From Acetatifactor sp. (GTDB taxonomy: Bacteria > Bacillota > Clostridia > Lachnospirales > Lachnospiraceae): a DNA stretch of 64,000 nt. The stretch is taken from NCBI GenBank assembly GCA_024693365.1, contig JAILLF010000010.1:62001-126000 (forward strand). The letters run 5' to 3'. Each line of letters starts with the position of its first letter. Within the stretch, counting starts at the first letter, position 1. The translations under genes were made by a program, and so were the position numbers. The notes beneath the pieces were generated by a model that saw only the letters and a list, made by a program, of their open reading frames with translations, had not been told where the DNA came from and ran no database searches. Of this stretch, positions 1 to 7,835 are shown piece by piece.

Positions 1-413
1 GTGAGAGTGGCGTCGTAAGACAGCTTACCGATACCGCGTCTAACGCGCTTATGTACATCGTGGTTATTCTGCTTGGTACTTCCGTAGGTGCAACCACCAG
101 CGCTGAGGCCTTCCTGAATTTAGATACCTTAAAGATCGTTGCACTTGGTCTTTGTGCATTTATCTTTGGTACGGCGGCAGGCGTGCTCTTCGGCGACCTG
201 ATGATGGTAGTCACCAAGGGCAAGACCAATCCACTGATTGGATCTGCAGGCGTGTCTGCGGTACCCATGGCAGCCCGCGTATCCCAGAAGGTTGGTGCGG
301 AAGCTGATCCTACCAACTTCCTTCTGATGCATGCAATGGGACCTAACGTTGCAGGCGTTATCGGAACGGCAGTTGCGGCTGGTACGTTCATGGCCGTGTT
401 CGGAGTGTTCTAA
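1..413 (+). CDS. oadB: Sodium-pumping decarboxylase beta subunit, 3' part
   Basis: This is the C-terminal end (about 136 residues) of the integral-membrane beta subunit of a biotin-dependent, Na+-translocating decarboxylase (oxaloacetate, glutaconyl-CoA or methylmalonyl-CoA type). The reading frame is open to the left edge, so the start lies outside. Around 228-290 the motif NPLIG, then [10 protein letters not shown], gives N, G, S and R at the spacing of the Na+/proton-pathway residues of Klebsiella OadB region VIII (N373, G377, S382, R389). [16 protein letters not shown] is also a family hallmark. It is followed 93 bases later by the carboxyltransferase (alpha) gene, so the two are probably one operon. 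Substrate cannot be settled from this fragment; oxaloacetate is favoured by the neighbour. Confidence 0.93.
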   Translation, partial: ESGVVRQLTDTASNALMYIVVILLGTSVGATTSAEAFLNLDTLKIVALGLCAFIFGTAAGVLFGDLMMVVTKGKTNPLIGSAGVSAVPMAARVSQKVGAEADPTNFLLMHAMGPNVAGVIGTAVAAGTFMAVFGVF

Positions 414-506
414 ATTCAAGTATGATCGTAACGCCTCTCCTTTAAGGGAGAAAAAGGTCAGCTGAGCTGACTGACGAGGCATAAAAGAAAAATGGAGGAT
501 GAAATC

Positions 507-1934
507 ATGGCTGAAATCGAAAAGAAGCCTATTAAAATTACAGAGACTGTGCTGCGTGATGCGCATCAGTCCCTGATTGCAACGAGAATGCCTACCGAGC
601 TGATGCTCCCCATCGCAGAGAAGATGGATCAGGTGGGATATCATTCCGTAGAGTGTTGGGGCGGCGCTACCTTTGACGCAGCGCTTCGTTTCCTGAAGGA
701 AGATCCCTGGGACAGACTTCGCAAGCTTCGCGACAAGTTTAAGAAGACCAAGCTGCAGATGTTGTTCCGCGGACAGAACATCTTGGGTTACAGACCTTAC
801 GCAGATGACGTGGTAGAGTACTTCGTACAGAAGTCCATCTCCAACGGTATCGACATCATTCGTATCTTCGACTGCTTGAACGATCTGAGAAATCTGCAGG
901 CAGCCGTAGATGCTACCAACAAGTTCAAGGTTCAGGAGGGCCGCGGCCATGCACAGGTTGCCCTTTCCTACACCCTGGGCGATGCATATACCATCGATTA
1001 TTGGATGGACATGGCAAAGAAGATCGAGGAGATGGGGGCTGACTCCATCTGTATCAAGGACATGGCAGGTCTTCTCGTTCCTTACAAGGCATCTGAGATG
1101 ATCGCAGCCATGAAGAGCGTAACGAATCTTCCCATCCAGTTACATACCCACTACACCTCCGGCGTGGCAGGCATGACCTACTTAAAGGCCGTAGAGGCAG
1201 GCGTTGACGTGATCGACTGCGCAATGAGCCCGTTTGCCATGGGTACTTCCCAGCCGGCGACCGAGGTTATGGTTGAGACCTTCAAGGGTACGCCTTATGA
1301 CACCGGATATGATCAGAACCTTCTTGCTGAGATCGCTGATTACTTCCGTCCTTACAGAGACGAGTGCCTGAAGACGGGCCTGCTCAATCCTAAGGTAATG
1401 GGCGTTGACATTAAGACGCTGTTGTATCAGGTACCCGGCGGCATGCTTTCCAACATGGTGAGCCAGCTGAAGGAGCAGAACGCAGAAGATAAGTACTATG
1501 ACGTGCTCAAGGAAATCCCCAGAGTTCGTAAGGATCTTGGTGAGCCCCCTCTGGTTACGCCTTCTTCCCAGATCGTTGGTACTCAGGCAGTGTTCAACGT
1601 GCTGATGGGTGAGCGTTACAAGATGGCAACGAAGGAGACTAAGGCAGTACTTCGCGGCGAATATGGTCAGACCATCAAGCCCATGAATCAGGACGTCATC
1701 AACAAGGTTATCCCTGGCGAGAAGCGCATTACCTGCCGTCCTGCAGACCTGATCCCCAACGAGCTGGATAAGCTTGAGAGCGAGATGAAGGAATGGAAGC
1801 AGCAGGACGAGGACGTTCTGTCCTACGCTTTGTTCCCTCAGGTTGCAACTGACTTCTTCAAGTATCGTCAGGCGCAGCAGGAGAAGGTTGACCAGACCGT
1901 TGCTGATACCAAGAACGGCGCATATCCTGTTTAA
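507..1934 (+). CDS. oadA: Oxaloacetate decarboxylase alpha subunit (carboxyltransferase), no biotin domain
   Basis: The product (475 aa) transfers the carboxyl group of oxaloacetate to biotin on a separate carrier protein; the beta subunit then releases CO2 and pumps Na+. Visible are the DAHQS motif (about D18-S22), the lysine of CIKDMAG (K184) and the metal-binding HTH (H213, H215), followed by a conserved C-terminal PYC_OADA domain. Klebsiella OadA is about 600 aa because it carries its own biotinyl domain. Here the protein ends after the carboxyltransferase part, so the biotin carrier must be separate, probably upstream of the window. I prefer ATG 507 to ATG 492 because GGAGG at 494-498 sits 8 bases before 507. 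Substrate could also be another carboxylate. Confidence 0.93.
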   Translation: MAEIEKKPIKITETVLRDAHQSLIATRMPTELMLPIAEKMDQVGYHSVECWGGATFDAALRFLKEDPWDRLRKLRDKFKKTKLQMLFRGQNILGYRPYADDVVEYFVQKSISNGIDIIRIFDCLNDLRNLQAAVDATNKFKVQEGRGHAQVALSYTLGDAYTIDYWMDMAKKIEEMGADSICIKDMAGLLVPYKASEMIAAMKSVTNLPIQLHTHYTSGVAGMTYLKAVEAGVDVIDCAMSPFAMGTSQPATEVMVETFKGTPYDTGYDQNLLAEIADYFRPYRDECLKTGLLNPKVMGVDIKTLLYQVPGGMLSNMVSQLKEQNAEDKYYDVLKEIPRVRKDLGEPPLVTPSSQIVGTQAVFNVLMGERYKMATKETKAVLRGEYGQTIKPMNQDVINKVIPGEKRITCRPADLIPNELDKLESEMKEWKQQDEDVLSYALFPQVATDFFKYRQAQQEKVDQTVADTKNGAYPV

Positions 1935-2043
1935 TAGTTGAGAAATTTACGCGAGATTTGTTAGCTAACCTGTTACGGTCCAGAGCAAAGCACAGACTGC
2001 TACGCAGTTCTCGCAGGAAGAAAATTCATACAAGATTCATTTG

Positions 2044-2089
2044 TCATTGGCAGTGCGAATCCGCGCTGCCAATGATTTCTTTCATTTTT
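2044..2089 (+). terminator. Rho-independent terminator after the decarboxylase operon
   Basis: A 13-bp stem beginning TCATTGGCAG and closing CTGCCAATGA has a four-base loop and one G-T pair. It is followed by a T-rich stretch. A second small GC hairpin (GCCCCG-tgg-CGGGGC, 2091-2105) follows. This fits the end of the oadB-oadA transcript. Confidence 0.75.
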
Positions 2090-2153
2090 CGCCCCGTGGC
2101 GGGGCTTCTAATCGCCGCAAATCCATTCTTATTTTGAATCAATATGTAGTTTT

Positions 2154-2820
2154 GCATGCCTGTAGAGGAAAAATGGCTTGTAGGCAAGTGAACAAGACCA
2201 ATGTTACTTGCCTGTAAAGGAAAATCTTCTTGCAGGCAAGTGCAAAAGGTCAACATTACTTGCCTGTAGAGAAAAATCTTCTTGTAGGCAAGTGCAAAAG
2301 GTCAACATTACTTGCCTGTAGAGAAAAATCTTCTTACAGGCAAGTGCAAAAGGTCAACATTACTTGCCTGTAAAGGAAAATTGGTTTGTAGGCAAGTGAA
2401 CAAAACCAGCATTACTTGCCTGTAAAGCAAAATCTTCATGTAGGCAAGTGAACAAGACCGGCATTACTTGCCTGTAGAGAAAAATCTTCATGTAGGCAAG
2501 TGAACAAGACCGGCATTACTTGCCTGTAGAGAAAAATCTTTATGTAGGCAAGTGAACAAGACCAGCATTACTTGCCTGTAGAGAAAAATCTTTATGTAGG
2601 CAAGTGAACAAGACCAGCATTACTTGCCTGTAAAGGAAATTTGGCTTGTAGGCAAGTGAACAAGACCAATGTTACTTGCCTGAGAAGGAAAATTGACATG
2701 CAGGCAAGTGAACAAGACCAATGTTACTTGCCTGAGAAGGAAAATCGGCTTGCAGGCAAGTGGACAAGACCAATGTTACTTGCCTGAGAAGGAAAATTGG
2801 CTTGCAGGCAAGCGGAAAAG
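2154..2820. repeat. Tandem array of 13 copies of a 52-bp dyad unit
   Basis: Units start at 2154, 2206, 2258, 2310, 2362, 2414, 2466, 2518, 2570, 2622, 2674, 2726 and 2778, so the period is exactly 52 with no indel. The first unit is degenerate and the last is incomplete. Each unit has a left arm ACTTGCCTG, a variable A-rich loop of about 14-20 bases, a right arm AGGCAAGT and a 16-base linker such as GAACAAGACC plus GCATT. The arms are nearly invariant while loop and linker fall into subtypes. Unit 2310 has an 11-bp perfect stem. 52 is not a multiple of three, so the array does not encode a repeat protein. The linkers are not unique, so it is not CRISPR. With the terminator, it fills the 1935-2844 gene gap. 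Function unknown. Confidence 0.97.
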
Positions 2821-2844
2821 CAAAATTCATGGGAGGTGTTTTTT

Positions 2845-3645
2845 ATGGTTGATTATTCAAAGGAATTGAAAACTCAACAAATGGAAATTGAAGAATTATT
2901 GAGGCAGTTAAAAAAGCGTGAAAGAGCTTATGACAAATTGCCGGAAGGTGTAATTAGGGTTACTGCGGACAGGGGAAAGCACCAATACTTTTTTCGAAAA
3001 GAAGGGGATCCCAAATCAATATACATACGAGAGAGGGATCGAGAATTAGCTTGTAAATTGGTGCAGCGTGAATTCGACAGGAATGCATTGAAGAAACTGG
3101 AAGAAATGAGAGGAGCTCTTACGCGTTTTCTAAAGAATTATGACGTCAACGCAATGACGGATTTGTATGAAAATCTTTGTGAAGGGCGAAAGGCTATCGT
3201 AACACCTCTCGAAATAACGGACGCCGCGTATGTTGAAAAATGGCTGGAAGAACACAGGGGTGAGCAGAATCCATATCCAGAGCAGGGAAAATATGAGACG
3301 GAACAAGGGGAATACGTTCGGTCGAAATCAGAAAAGATTCTTGCAGATACGTTTTATAAGATGAAGGTACCTTATCGGTATGAAGCACGGTTGAGTTTAG
3401 GGCCTAATTACAATGCATACCCGGACTTTACCTGCCTGAACGTCAGAAAACGTAAGACAATCTATTGGGAGCATTTGGGGCTGCTGAACGTGGATGCGTA
3501 TGCGAGCAAGAATCATGAAAAGCTTGCGCTTTATGAGAAAAATGGAATTCTTCTTGGAGATACTTTGATGATATCGTTTGAAACGGAGGAATGTCCGCTT
3601 AATACTGCAGTTCTTCGGAAAAAGATTGAAGCAGTATTGAAATGA
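2845..3645 (+). CDS. Uncharacterised protein with PD-(D/E)XK nuclease-like C-terminus
   Basis: 266 aa. The N-terminal 60 residues look like a charged helix or coiled coil (LLRQLKKRERAYDKL). The C-terminal half has the order RSKSEKILAD, then YPDFT, then YWEHLG, then a conserved K/Y helix and YEKNGI. This order matches the E, D and ExK-like positions of PD-(D/E)XK folds; the final lysine position is unusual (EHLG). Proteins of this type are common and unnamed in Firmicutes, to my recollection. ATG 2845 is chosen because GGGAGG lies just upstream; an upstream in-frame start would fall inside the repeat array. The gene begins about 25 bases after the array. Nuclease activity is inferred from motifs only. 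Confidence 0.7.
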   Translation: MVDYSKELKTQQMEIEELLRQLKKRERAYDKLPEGVIRVTADRGKHQYFFRKEGDPKSIYIRERDRELACKLVQREFDRNALKKLEEMRGALTRFLKNYDVNAMTDLYENLCEGRKAIVTPLEITDAAYVEKWLEEHRGEQNPYPEQGKYETEQGEYVRSKSEKILADTFYKMKVPYRYEARLSLGPNYNAYPDFTCLNVRKRKTIYWEHLGLLNVDAYASKNHEKLALYEKNGILLGDTLMISFETEECPLNTAVLRKKIEAVLK

Positions 3646-3651
3646 TGTCAA

Positions 3652-3707
3652 GTGTCGGATAATTAACTGAAACGGTTTGGTGCCGGATAATTTACTGAAA
3701 AAGTTTT
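3652..3707. repeat. Two 28-bp direct repeats, possible insertion-sequence end
   Basis: Two adjacent imperfect copies (3652-3679 and 3680-3707) share the core CGGATAATT, then ACTGAAA. Short multiple direct repeats of this kind resemble the ends of IS21-family elements, from memory. No transposase is present, so this would be a solo end or remnant. The match to any named element is unverified. Confidence 0.4.
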
Positions 3708-3779
3708 TGTTTGTAATATGTTTATGTCGATGATAAAATTGAGGGGGCTTTTCAGAATAAATTAGATGATGACGTGGAA

Positions 3780-3808
3780 TTGACGCTTTATTTTGGGATT
3801 GATATAAT
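3780..3808 (+). promoter_or_regulatory. Sigma-A-type promoter for the nitroreductase gene
   Basis: TTGACG (3780-3785), a 17-base spacer and TATAAT (3803-3808) give a near-consensus promoter 32 bases before the start codon of the downstream gene. Confidence 0.7.
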
Positions 3809-3840
3809 GAAAACATAGTGCGGCTTGGGAGGAAATGCGT

Positions 3841-4425
3841 ATGGATGCCATGAAAGCGATTTTGACGCGAAGAAGTACCAGAAGATATGCGGAAGTGATG
3901 CCGGATCACGAACTGATCGGGAAGGTGATCGAAGCGGGGCGGTTTGCGCCCAGCGGAGGAAATAATCAAACGACGCATTTCATTGTGTTTACGGACAAGG
4001 CGGTTCTTAAGGAGATGGCGGAACTGGTTTGTCAGGAGTTTTCCAAGATGGAGGCAGGGGAGAATACCTATGCGTCGCTTAGAAACTCGATTAACTCATC
4101 AAAGAAGGGCGGTTACGTATTTCATTACAACGCTCCGGTTCTTATCGTGACGGCAAATCAGAAGGACTACGGAAACGCCTTGGCAGACAGTGCCTGTGCG
4201 CTGGAGAATATGATGATCGCTGCAAACGCATTGGATCTTGGCTCCTGCTGGATCAATCAATTGCATTGGCTGGATGAAAATGAAACCATTCGCAGATTCC
4301 TGAGCAAGTATGGGCTTCTGGAAAGTGAGACCGTCACGGGCGGATTGATCTTGGGATATGCGGAAGGCGGACAACTGATTAGGATTCCTCTTGAAAGAAA
4401 AGGGAATCCGGTAACCTGGACCTAA
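3841..4425 (+). CDS. Nitroreductase family protein
   Basis: 194 aa, the usual size for a flavin-dependent nitroreductase, a family that reduces nitro groups, quinones or flavins with NAD(P)H. The N-terminal RRSTRRY and the APSGGNNQ segment are the FMN-phosphate-binding signatures. GSCWINQL and the GLILGYAEG stretch near the end are typical of the fold. ATG 3841 is preferred over ATG 3835 because GGGAGG (3827-3832) is 8 bases from the former and only 2 from the latter. It has its own promoter and stands apart from the peptidase genes that follow. The true substrate cannot be read from sequence. Confidence 0.88.
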   Translation: MDAMKAILTRRSTRRYAEVMPDHELIGKVIEAGRFAPSGGNNQTTHFIVFTDKAVLKEMAELVCQEFSKMEAGENTYASLRNSINSSKKGGYVFHYNAPVLIVTANQKDYGNALADSACALENMMIAANALDLGSCWINQLHWLDENETIRRFLSKYGLLESETVTGGLILGYAEGGQLIRIPLERKGNPVTWT

Positions 4426-4469
4426 CGCGTAAAAGAAAGGTACGAAAATTTTTGGGGGGACAAAACAAA

Positions 4470-5816
4470 ATGAGCAATAAAAGATTGATAATGCTTGCTT
4501 TGGCGATGACGCTGATGTTGATGTTGTCATCCTGCGAGAATACTTCAACGATAGGGAAAATCAAGGGCGATTCGGCAACGGAAAGCACGGTACAAGAACG
4601 CGAAGCCCCGGATAATTCCAAAGATGCAGGCCTTGCTGAGGAAAACACGAAAGAAGGCTCAGCGACTGGAAATACTGACGCAAGCCATGCGGAGGAAAAC
4701 ACGAAAGAAGGCACGACGGCTGGAAAGGCTGACGCAGGCCATGCGGAGGAAAAACTGGATACAGACAGCACTGTGGAAAGCATCACCCAGGATAGCGCAA
4801 CCAAAGAGGATGCTTCTGAGCTTACCGTCTCGAATGAAAATAAAACGGAAGAAGTGGTGCCGGAGAATACTCCCGAGGTCATCGTAAATGATCCGTCAAA
4901 ATTTCCACCCCTGATCACGCTAAGCGGAAAAGAGACAGACCATTACGTTACAACGGATTATTGCTATATTGAAGGCGATAAGTTCTATTTGTTGCTTGAC
5001 AAGGACGTGGATCTTCCAGGGGATTTTGCAGACAATGTTTCCAAAATCATGGACGCTTTGGAAGAAAAAGTAGGGCTTACCTTTACAAGCGCTTCAAAGA
5101 ACCCAATCATGGGGTTTGATCCAATAAAAATGGCCGCTATTGTAAGTTGCCATGATCCATGGGAGGAGTTTTATTTTGGACAGAAAGTACCCATCTATAT
5201 TATAGTAAATCATGATGGCATGGCATGGACTTCTCATGCTTTGGCAGGTTACGCGTATTTTGATTTATTATCATTGTACTCTGATGAAATATGCAACAAA
5301 TTGGGAAGATCTAAAGAGTATTATAAGGATTTTGTTCCCTATGACGTGATCGCACATGAACTCACCCACGTGCTTACGCAAAGGTATACCAGCATGACGT
5401 CTATTATGACGGAGGGAAGCGCTGACTATTTTGCCGAAGAGACCATCCGTTCACTTGCACAGACTTCGGAGTCATTTTCCAAAGCAGTTGATCATTTTGA
5501 ATTTGATTATCACGTGGATCAAAACGTTACGGCCCAAAACGCTGAGACGCTATTCTATCATGATTTCGAAGATCAGTATGACCAAAGCTATGCGTACGGG
5601 CATTTACTTTGCTCATTTCTTGCCGAAACCTATGGCAATTCTTTTATGCATGATTATATCGCAGCCCTTCAGAAGATTGGATATTATTACGGAGGGGCTG
5701 GATACGCAGAATGGCCAAGGGATCCCGATAAAAAGCGCGCAGATGAATTCAAAAAGCTTTTTGGGGAGAAAGTATTTACGGATTTTGCTGCGTACTATCA
5801 ATCGCATCAGCAATAA
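4470..5816 (+). CDS. Secreted lipoprotein metallopeptidase 1 (HELTH, peptidase MA-like)
   Basis: 448 aa. A lipoprotein signal peptide ends in LSSC, so the mature protein should be anchored outside the membrane. A low-complexity, acidic linker (about residues 25-130) contains an 18-residue tandem repeat beginning EENTKEG. The catalytic domain carries H296-E297-L-T-H300 and, 15 residues later, E315 in TEGSADYF. This HExxH plus EGxADY arrangement fits gluzincins of the peptidase MA type. The start is ATG 4470, with GGGGGGA 9 bases upstream. It is the first of three paralogs; the third is most like it (PFMITLSG-type entry, LDKDxDLPGDFADNV, DPDKKRADEFKKLFG). Substrate unknown, probably peptide or cell-surface protein. 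Confidence 0.85.
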   Translation: MSNKRLIMLALAMTLMLMLSSCENTSTIGKIKGDSATESTVQEREAPDNSKDAGLAEENTKEGSATGNTDASHAEENTKEGTTAGKADAGHAEEKLDTDSTVESITQDSATKEDASELTVSNENKTEEVVPENTPEVIVNDPSKFPPLITLSGKETDHYVTTDYCYIEGDKFYLLLDKDVDLPGDFADNVSKIMDALEEKVGLTFTSASKNPIMGFDPIKMAAIVSCHDPWEEFYFGQKVPIYIIVNHDGMAWTSHALAGYAYFDLLSLYSDEICNKLGRSKEYYKDFVPYDVIAHELTHVLTQRYTSMTSIMTEGSADYFAEETIRSLAQTSESFSKAVDHFEFDYHVDQNVTAQNAETLFYHDFEDQYDQSYAYGHLLCSFLAETYGNSFMHDYIAALQKIGYYYGGAGYAEWPRDPDKKRADEFKKLFGEKVFTDFAAYYQSHQQ

Positions 5817-5861
5817 TTAGGATACAATGAACGTTAATCTATTTATGAAAAGGAGAAGGGG

Positions 5862-7727
5862 ATGAAACAGTTAATGAAAAAAACCATGATGTCGTTGGTG
5901 GCGTTGATGATCATTTTTTTGGCACCTTTGATTGCAAGGGCAGAAAGTGTTCCAGTGACTATTATAAGCCAACCCCAGGATCAAGTTTGGGAGGTTGGAA
6001 GTGAGGCATCATTTAAAATAGGAGCCGTTGGAGAAAACCTGAAATATCAATGGCAGGTAAAGTTTTTAAGGGATTCTGAATTTAAGAACGCGCTTGCACC
6101 GTCAGCAAAAACTTCAAATTATCATTTTACTATGCAAAATGGTCATAAGTCGATGAAAGTTCGTTGTCTCATAACGAACAAGAATGGTGAGATCGTTGAA
6201 AGTAAGGTGGTAACTGTCTTGGAGCAGGCGGTGAAACCGAGAATCACTTACCAGCCCCAAGACACGCCATGGGATTATTCGAAGAATGCCTCTTTTTTAA
6301 TAATGGCGATCGGAGATGATTTGACTTATCAATGGCAGGTAAGATTTGCCGGAAAGACAGAGTTTAAGAATGCTCTTTCTGAAACGGCAAAGACAAATAA
6401 TTTTTTGTTTGCAATGCAGTTTGGACATCAAGAAATGGAAGTTCGATGCGTTATTACTGATAAGTATGGAAATAGCGTTACCAGCAAGACCGCTAAGTGT
6501 ACTTGGCAACAACCCGAAAAACCTGAATTTGTAAAACAGCCACGGGATTTAACTTTCAATATTGGAGAAGAGGCGGAATTTGAGGCGATCGCGGTTGGCG
6601 ACAATATTTCCTATCAATGGCAAGTGAGATTTGTGGGGAAAAGTGAATTTCAAAATGCTCTTGCGCCGTCAGCAAAAACATCGAACTATCATTTTACAAT
6701 GAAAAATGGCCATCCGGGCATGGAGGTGCGTTGTGTTGCTACAGACAAAAAGGGCAATAGCGTTACCAGCGAAATAGTAAAAGTAAAGGAATTTGAAAGT
6801 GGATTAAACAAGATTACGCTAAGTGGCAATCGGAACGATCACTTGATCACAAAACAATATTGTTATGTTGAAGGCGAAAAGTTTTTCCTTTTGTTAGATA
6901 AGGACTTAGATATTCCGGGAGATTTGGCGGATAATGTTGCGCTAATTATGGATGAACTGGAGAATCTTATGGGATTATCCTTTTTGGAACCAACAAATGA
7001 TGACGCAGTTATATTAATGGGAGGTCTTCTGGGCGAACCATGGCAAGATCTATATTTTGGAATGAAAGTTCCCATATATATTTGGTGTGATCGTTACAAT
7101 GAAGGATGGATCTCCGGGGCAACTGAAAATGGAGTCAACATCTATATGAACAGTCTAATGGCTTCGGAATATTTAGTTAATTTGAGTGGAACGAGTTACT
7201 GTGAATATGATTTGTTTGCGCATGAGTTAACGCATGTTCTCACGTTAAGACACGCATGGTATTCAAGGATAACGGCAGAAGGCATTGCAGATTATTATGC
7301 GTGGAAAGTTATGAAAGTGCTCGCAGACAGAACGGAAGACTTCCATGATAGTTTAGCTAGCGTTATAGATAATTACGAGAGTATTGATGATGCTTATAAA
7401 GAGCAACTGTTAAACGATATATCTTCTGAAAATGCGGAGAATTGTTTTGTATTAGATTACGAAGATCCTATTAATAGAATAAAGAAGATGCATTATGCTT
7501 ATGGAAGGATTTTCTATGCGTACTTGGATCGAACTTACGAAAAAAATTTGCATCTAAATTATTCGAAAGCAATGAGAAAAACTGGATTGGCGGATCTTTA
7601 TGGTACAAAAACAAAAAATGACATGATTCAATACGTGAACGTTATTAAGGAAGTATTTGGAGAAAACGTTTTTATTGAGTTTGCCGCGTGGTATCAGGAA
7701 AATCATGATAAAAACATATGGAAATAA
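5862..7727 (+). CDS. Secreted metallopeptidase 2 with three Ig-like repeats
   Basis: 621 aa. A Sec signal peptide (hydrophobic core at 11-26, ending ARA) is followed by three repeats of about 93 residues (roughly 29-120, 121-215 and 216-310). Each has the pattern QPxD, YQWQV, FxNAL, AKTxNxxFxM, MxVRC and a xNGxxVxS end, which reads as an Ig-like beta-sandwich. The catalytic domain then carries H454-E-L-T-H458 and E473 in AEGIADYY, matching its two neighbours. There is no lipobox, so it is probably secreted or held by the repeats. RBS AGGAGAAGGGG precedes ATG 5862. The gene looks more AT-rich than its neighbours and follows the window's ACGT codon-context rule weakly, hinting at a different history. 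Confidence 0.83.
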   Translation: MKQLMKKTMMSLVALMIIFLAPLIARAESVPVTIISQPQDQVWEVGSEASFKIGAVGENLKYQWQVKFLRDSEFKNALAPSAKTSNYHFTMQNGHKSMKVRCLITNKNGEIVESKVVTVLEQAVKPRITYQPQDTPWDYSKNASFLIMAIGDDLTYQWQVRFAGKTEFKNALSETAKTNNFLFAMQFGHQEMEVRCVITDKYGNSVTSKTAKCTWQQPEKPEFVKQPRDLTFNIGEEAEFEAIAVGDNISYQWQVRFVGKSEFQNALAPSAKTSNYHFTMKNGHPGMEVRCVATDKKGNSVTSEIVKVKEFESGLNKITLSGNRNDHLITKQYCYVEGEKFFLLLDKDLDIPGDLADNVALIMDELENLMGLSFLEPTNDDAVILMGGLLGEPWQDLYFGMKVPIYIWCDRYNEGWISGATENGVNIYMNSLMASEYLVNLSGTSYCEYDLFAHELTHVLTLRHAWYSRITAEGIADYYAWKVMKVLADRTEDFHDSLASVIDNYESIDDAYKEQLLNDISSENAENCFVLDYEDPINRIKKMHYAYGRIFYAYLDRTYEKNLHLNYSKAMRKTGLADLYGTKTKNDMIQYVNVIKEVFGENVFIEFAAWYQENHDKNIWK

Positions 7728-7835
7728 TAAAACTACTCCATCCCAAAGAATAAAAGGACGTAAAAAAGATACGTCTTCACGTTAAAGTAATCTTGTAAAC
7801 AGTTAACCAGCACGTTAAGAGGAGGGAAGAATAAC

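Noticed and set aside
413..507. Terminator between oadB and oadA
   Set aside because: Small inverted repeats exist (GTCAGCT-g-AGCTGAC, TCTCC/GGGAGA), but neither has a T-run; the genes look co-transcribed.
129..950. 273-codon minus-strand frame opposite oadB and oadA
   Set aside because: It lies opposite two clearly conserved genes and the translation resembles no protein family.
2154..2820. The 52-bp array as a CRISPR array
   Set aside because: Linkers and loops recur between units instead of being unique, the period is rigid, and no cas gene is present.
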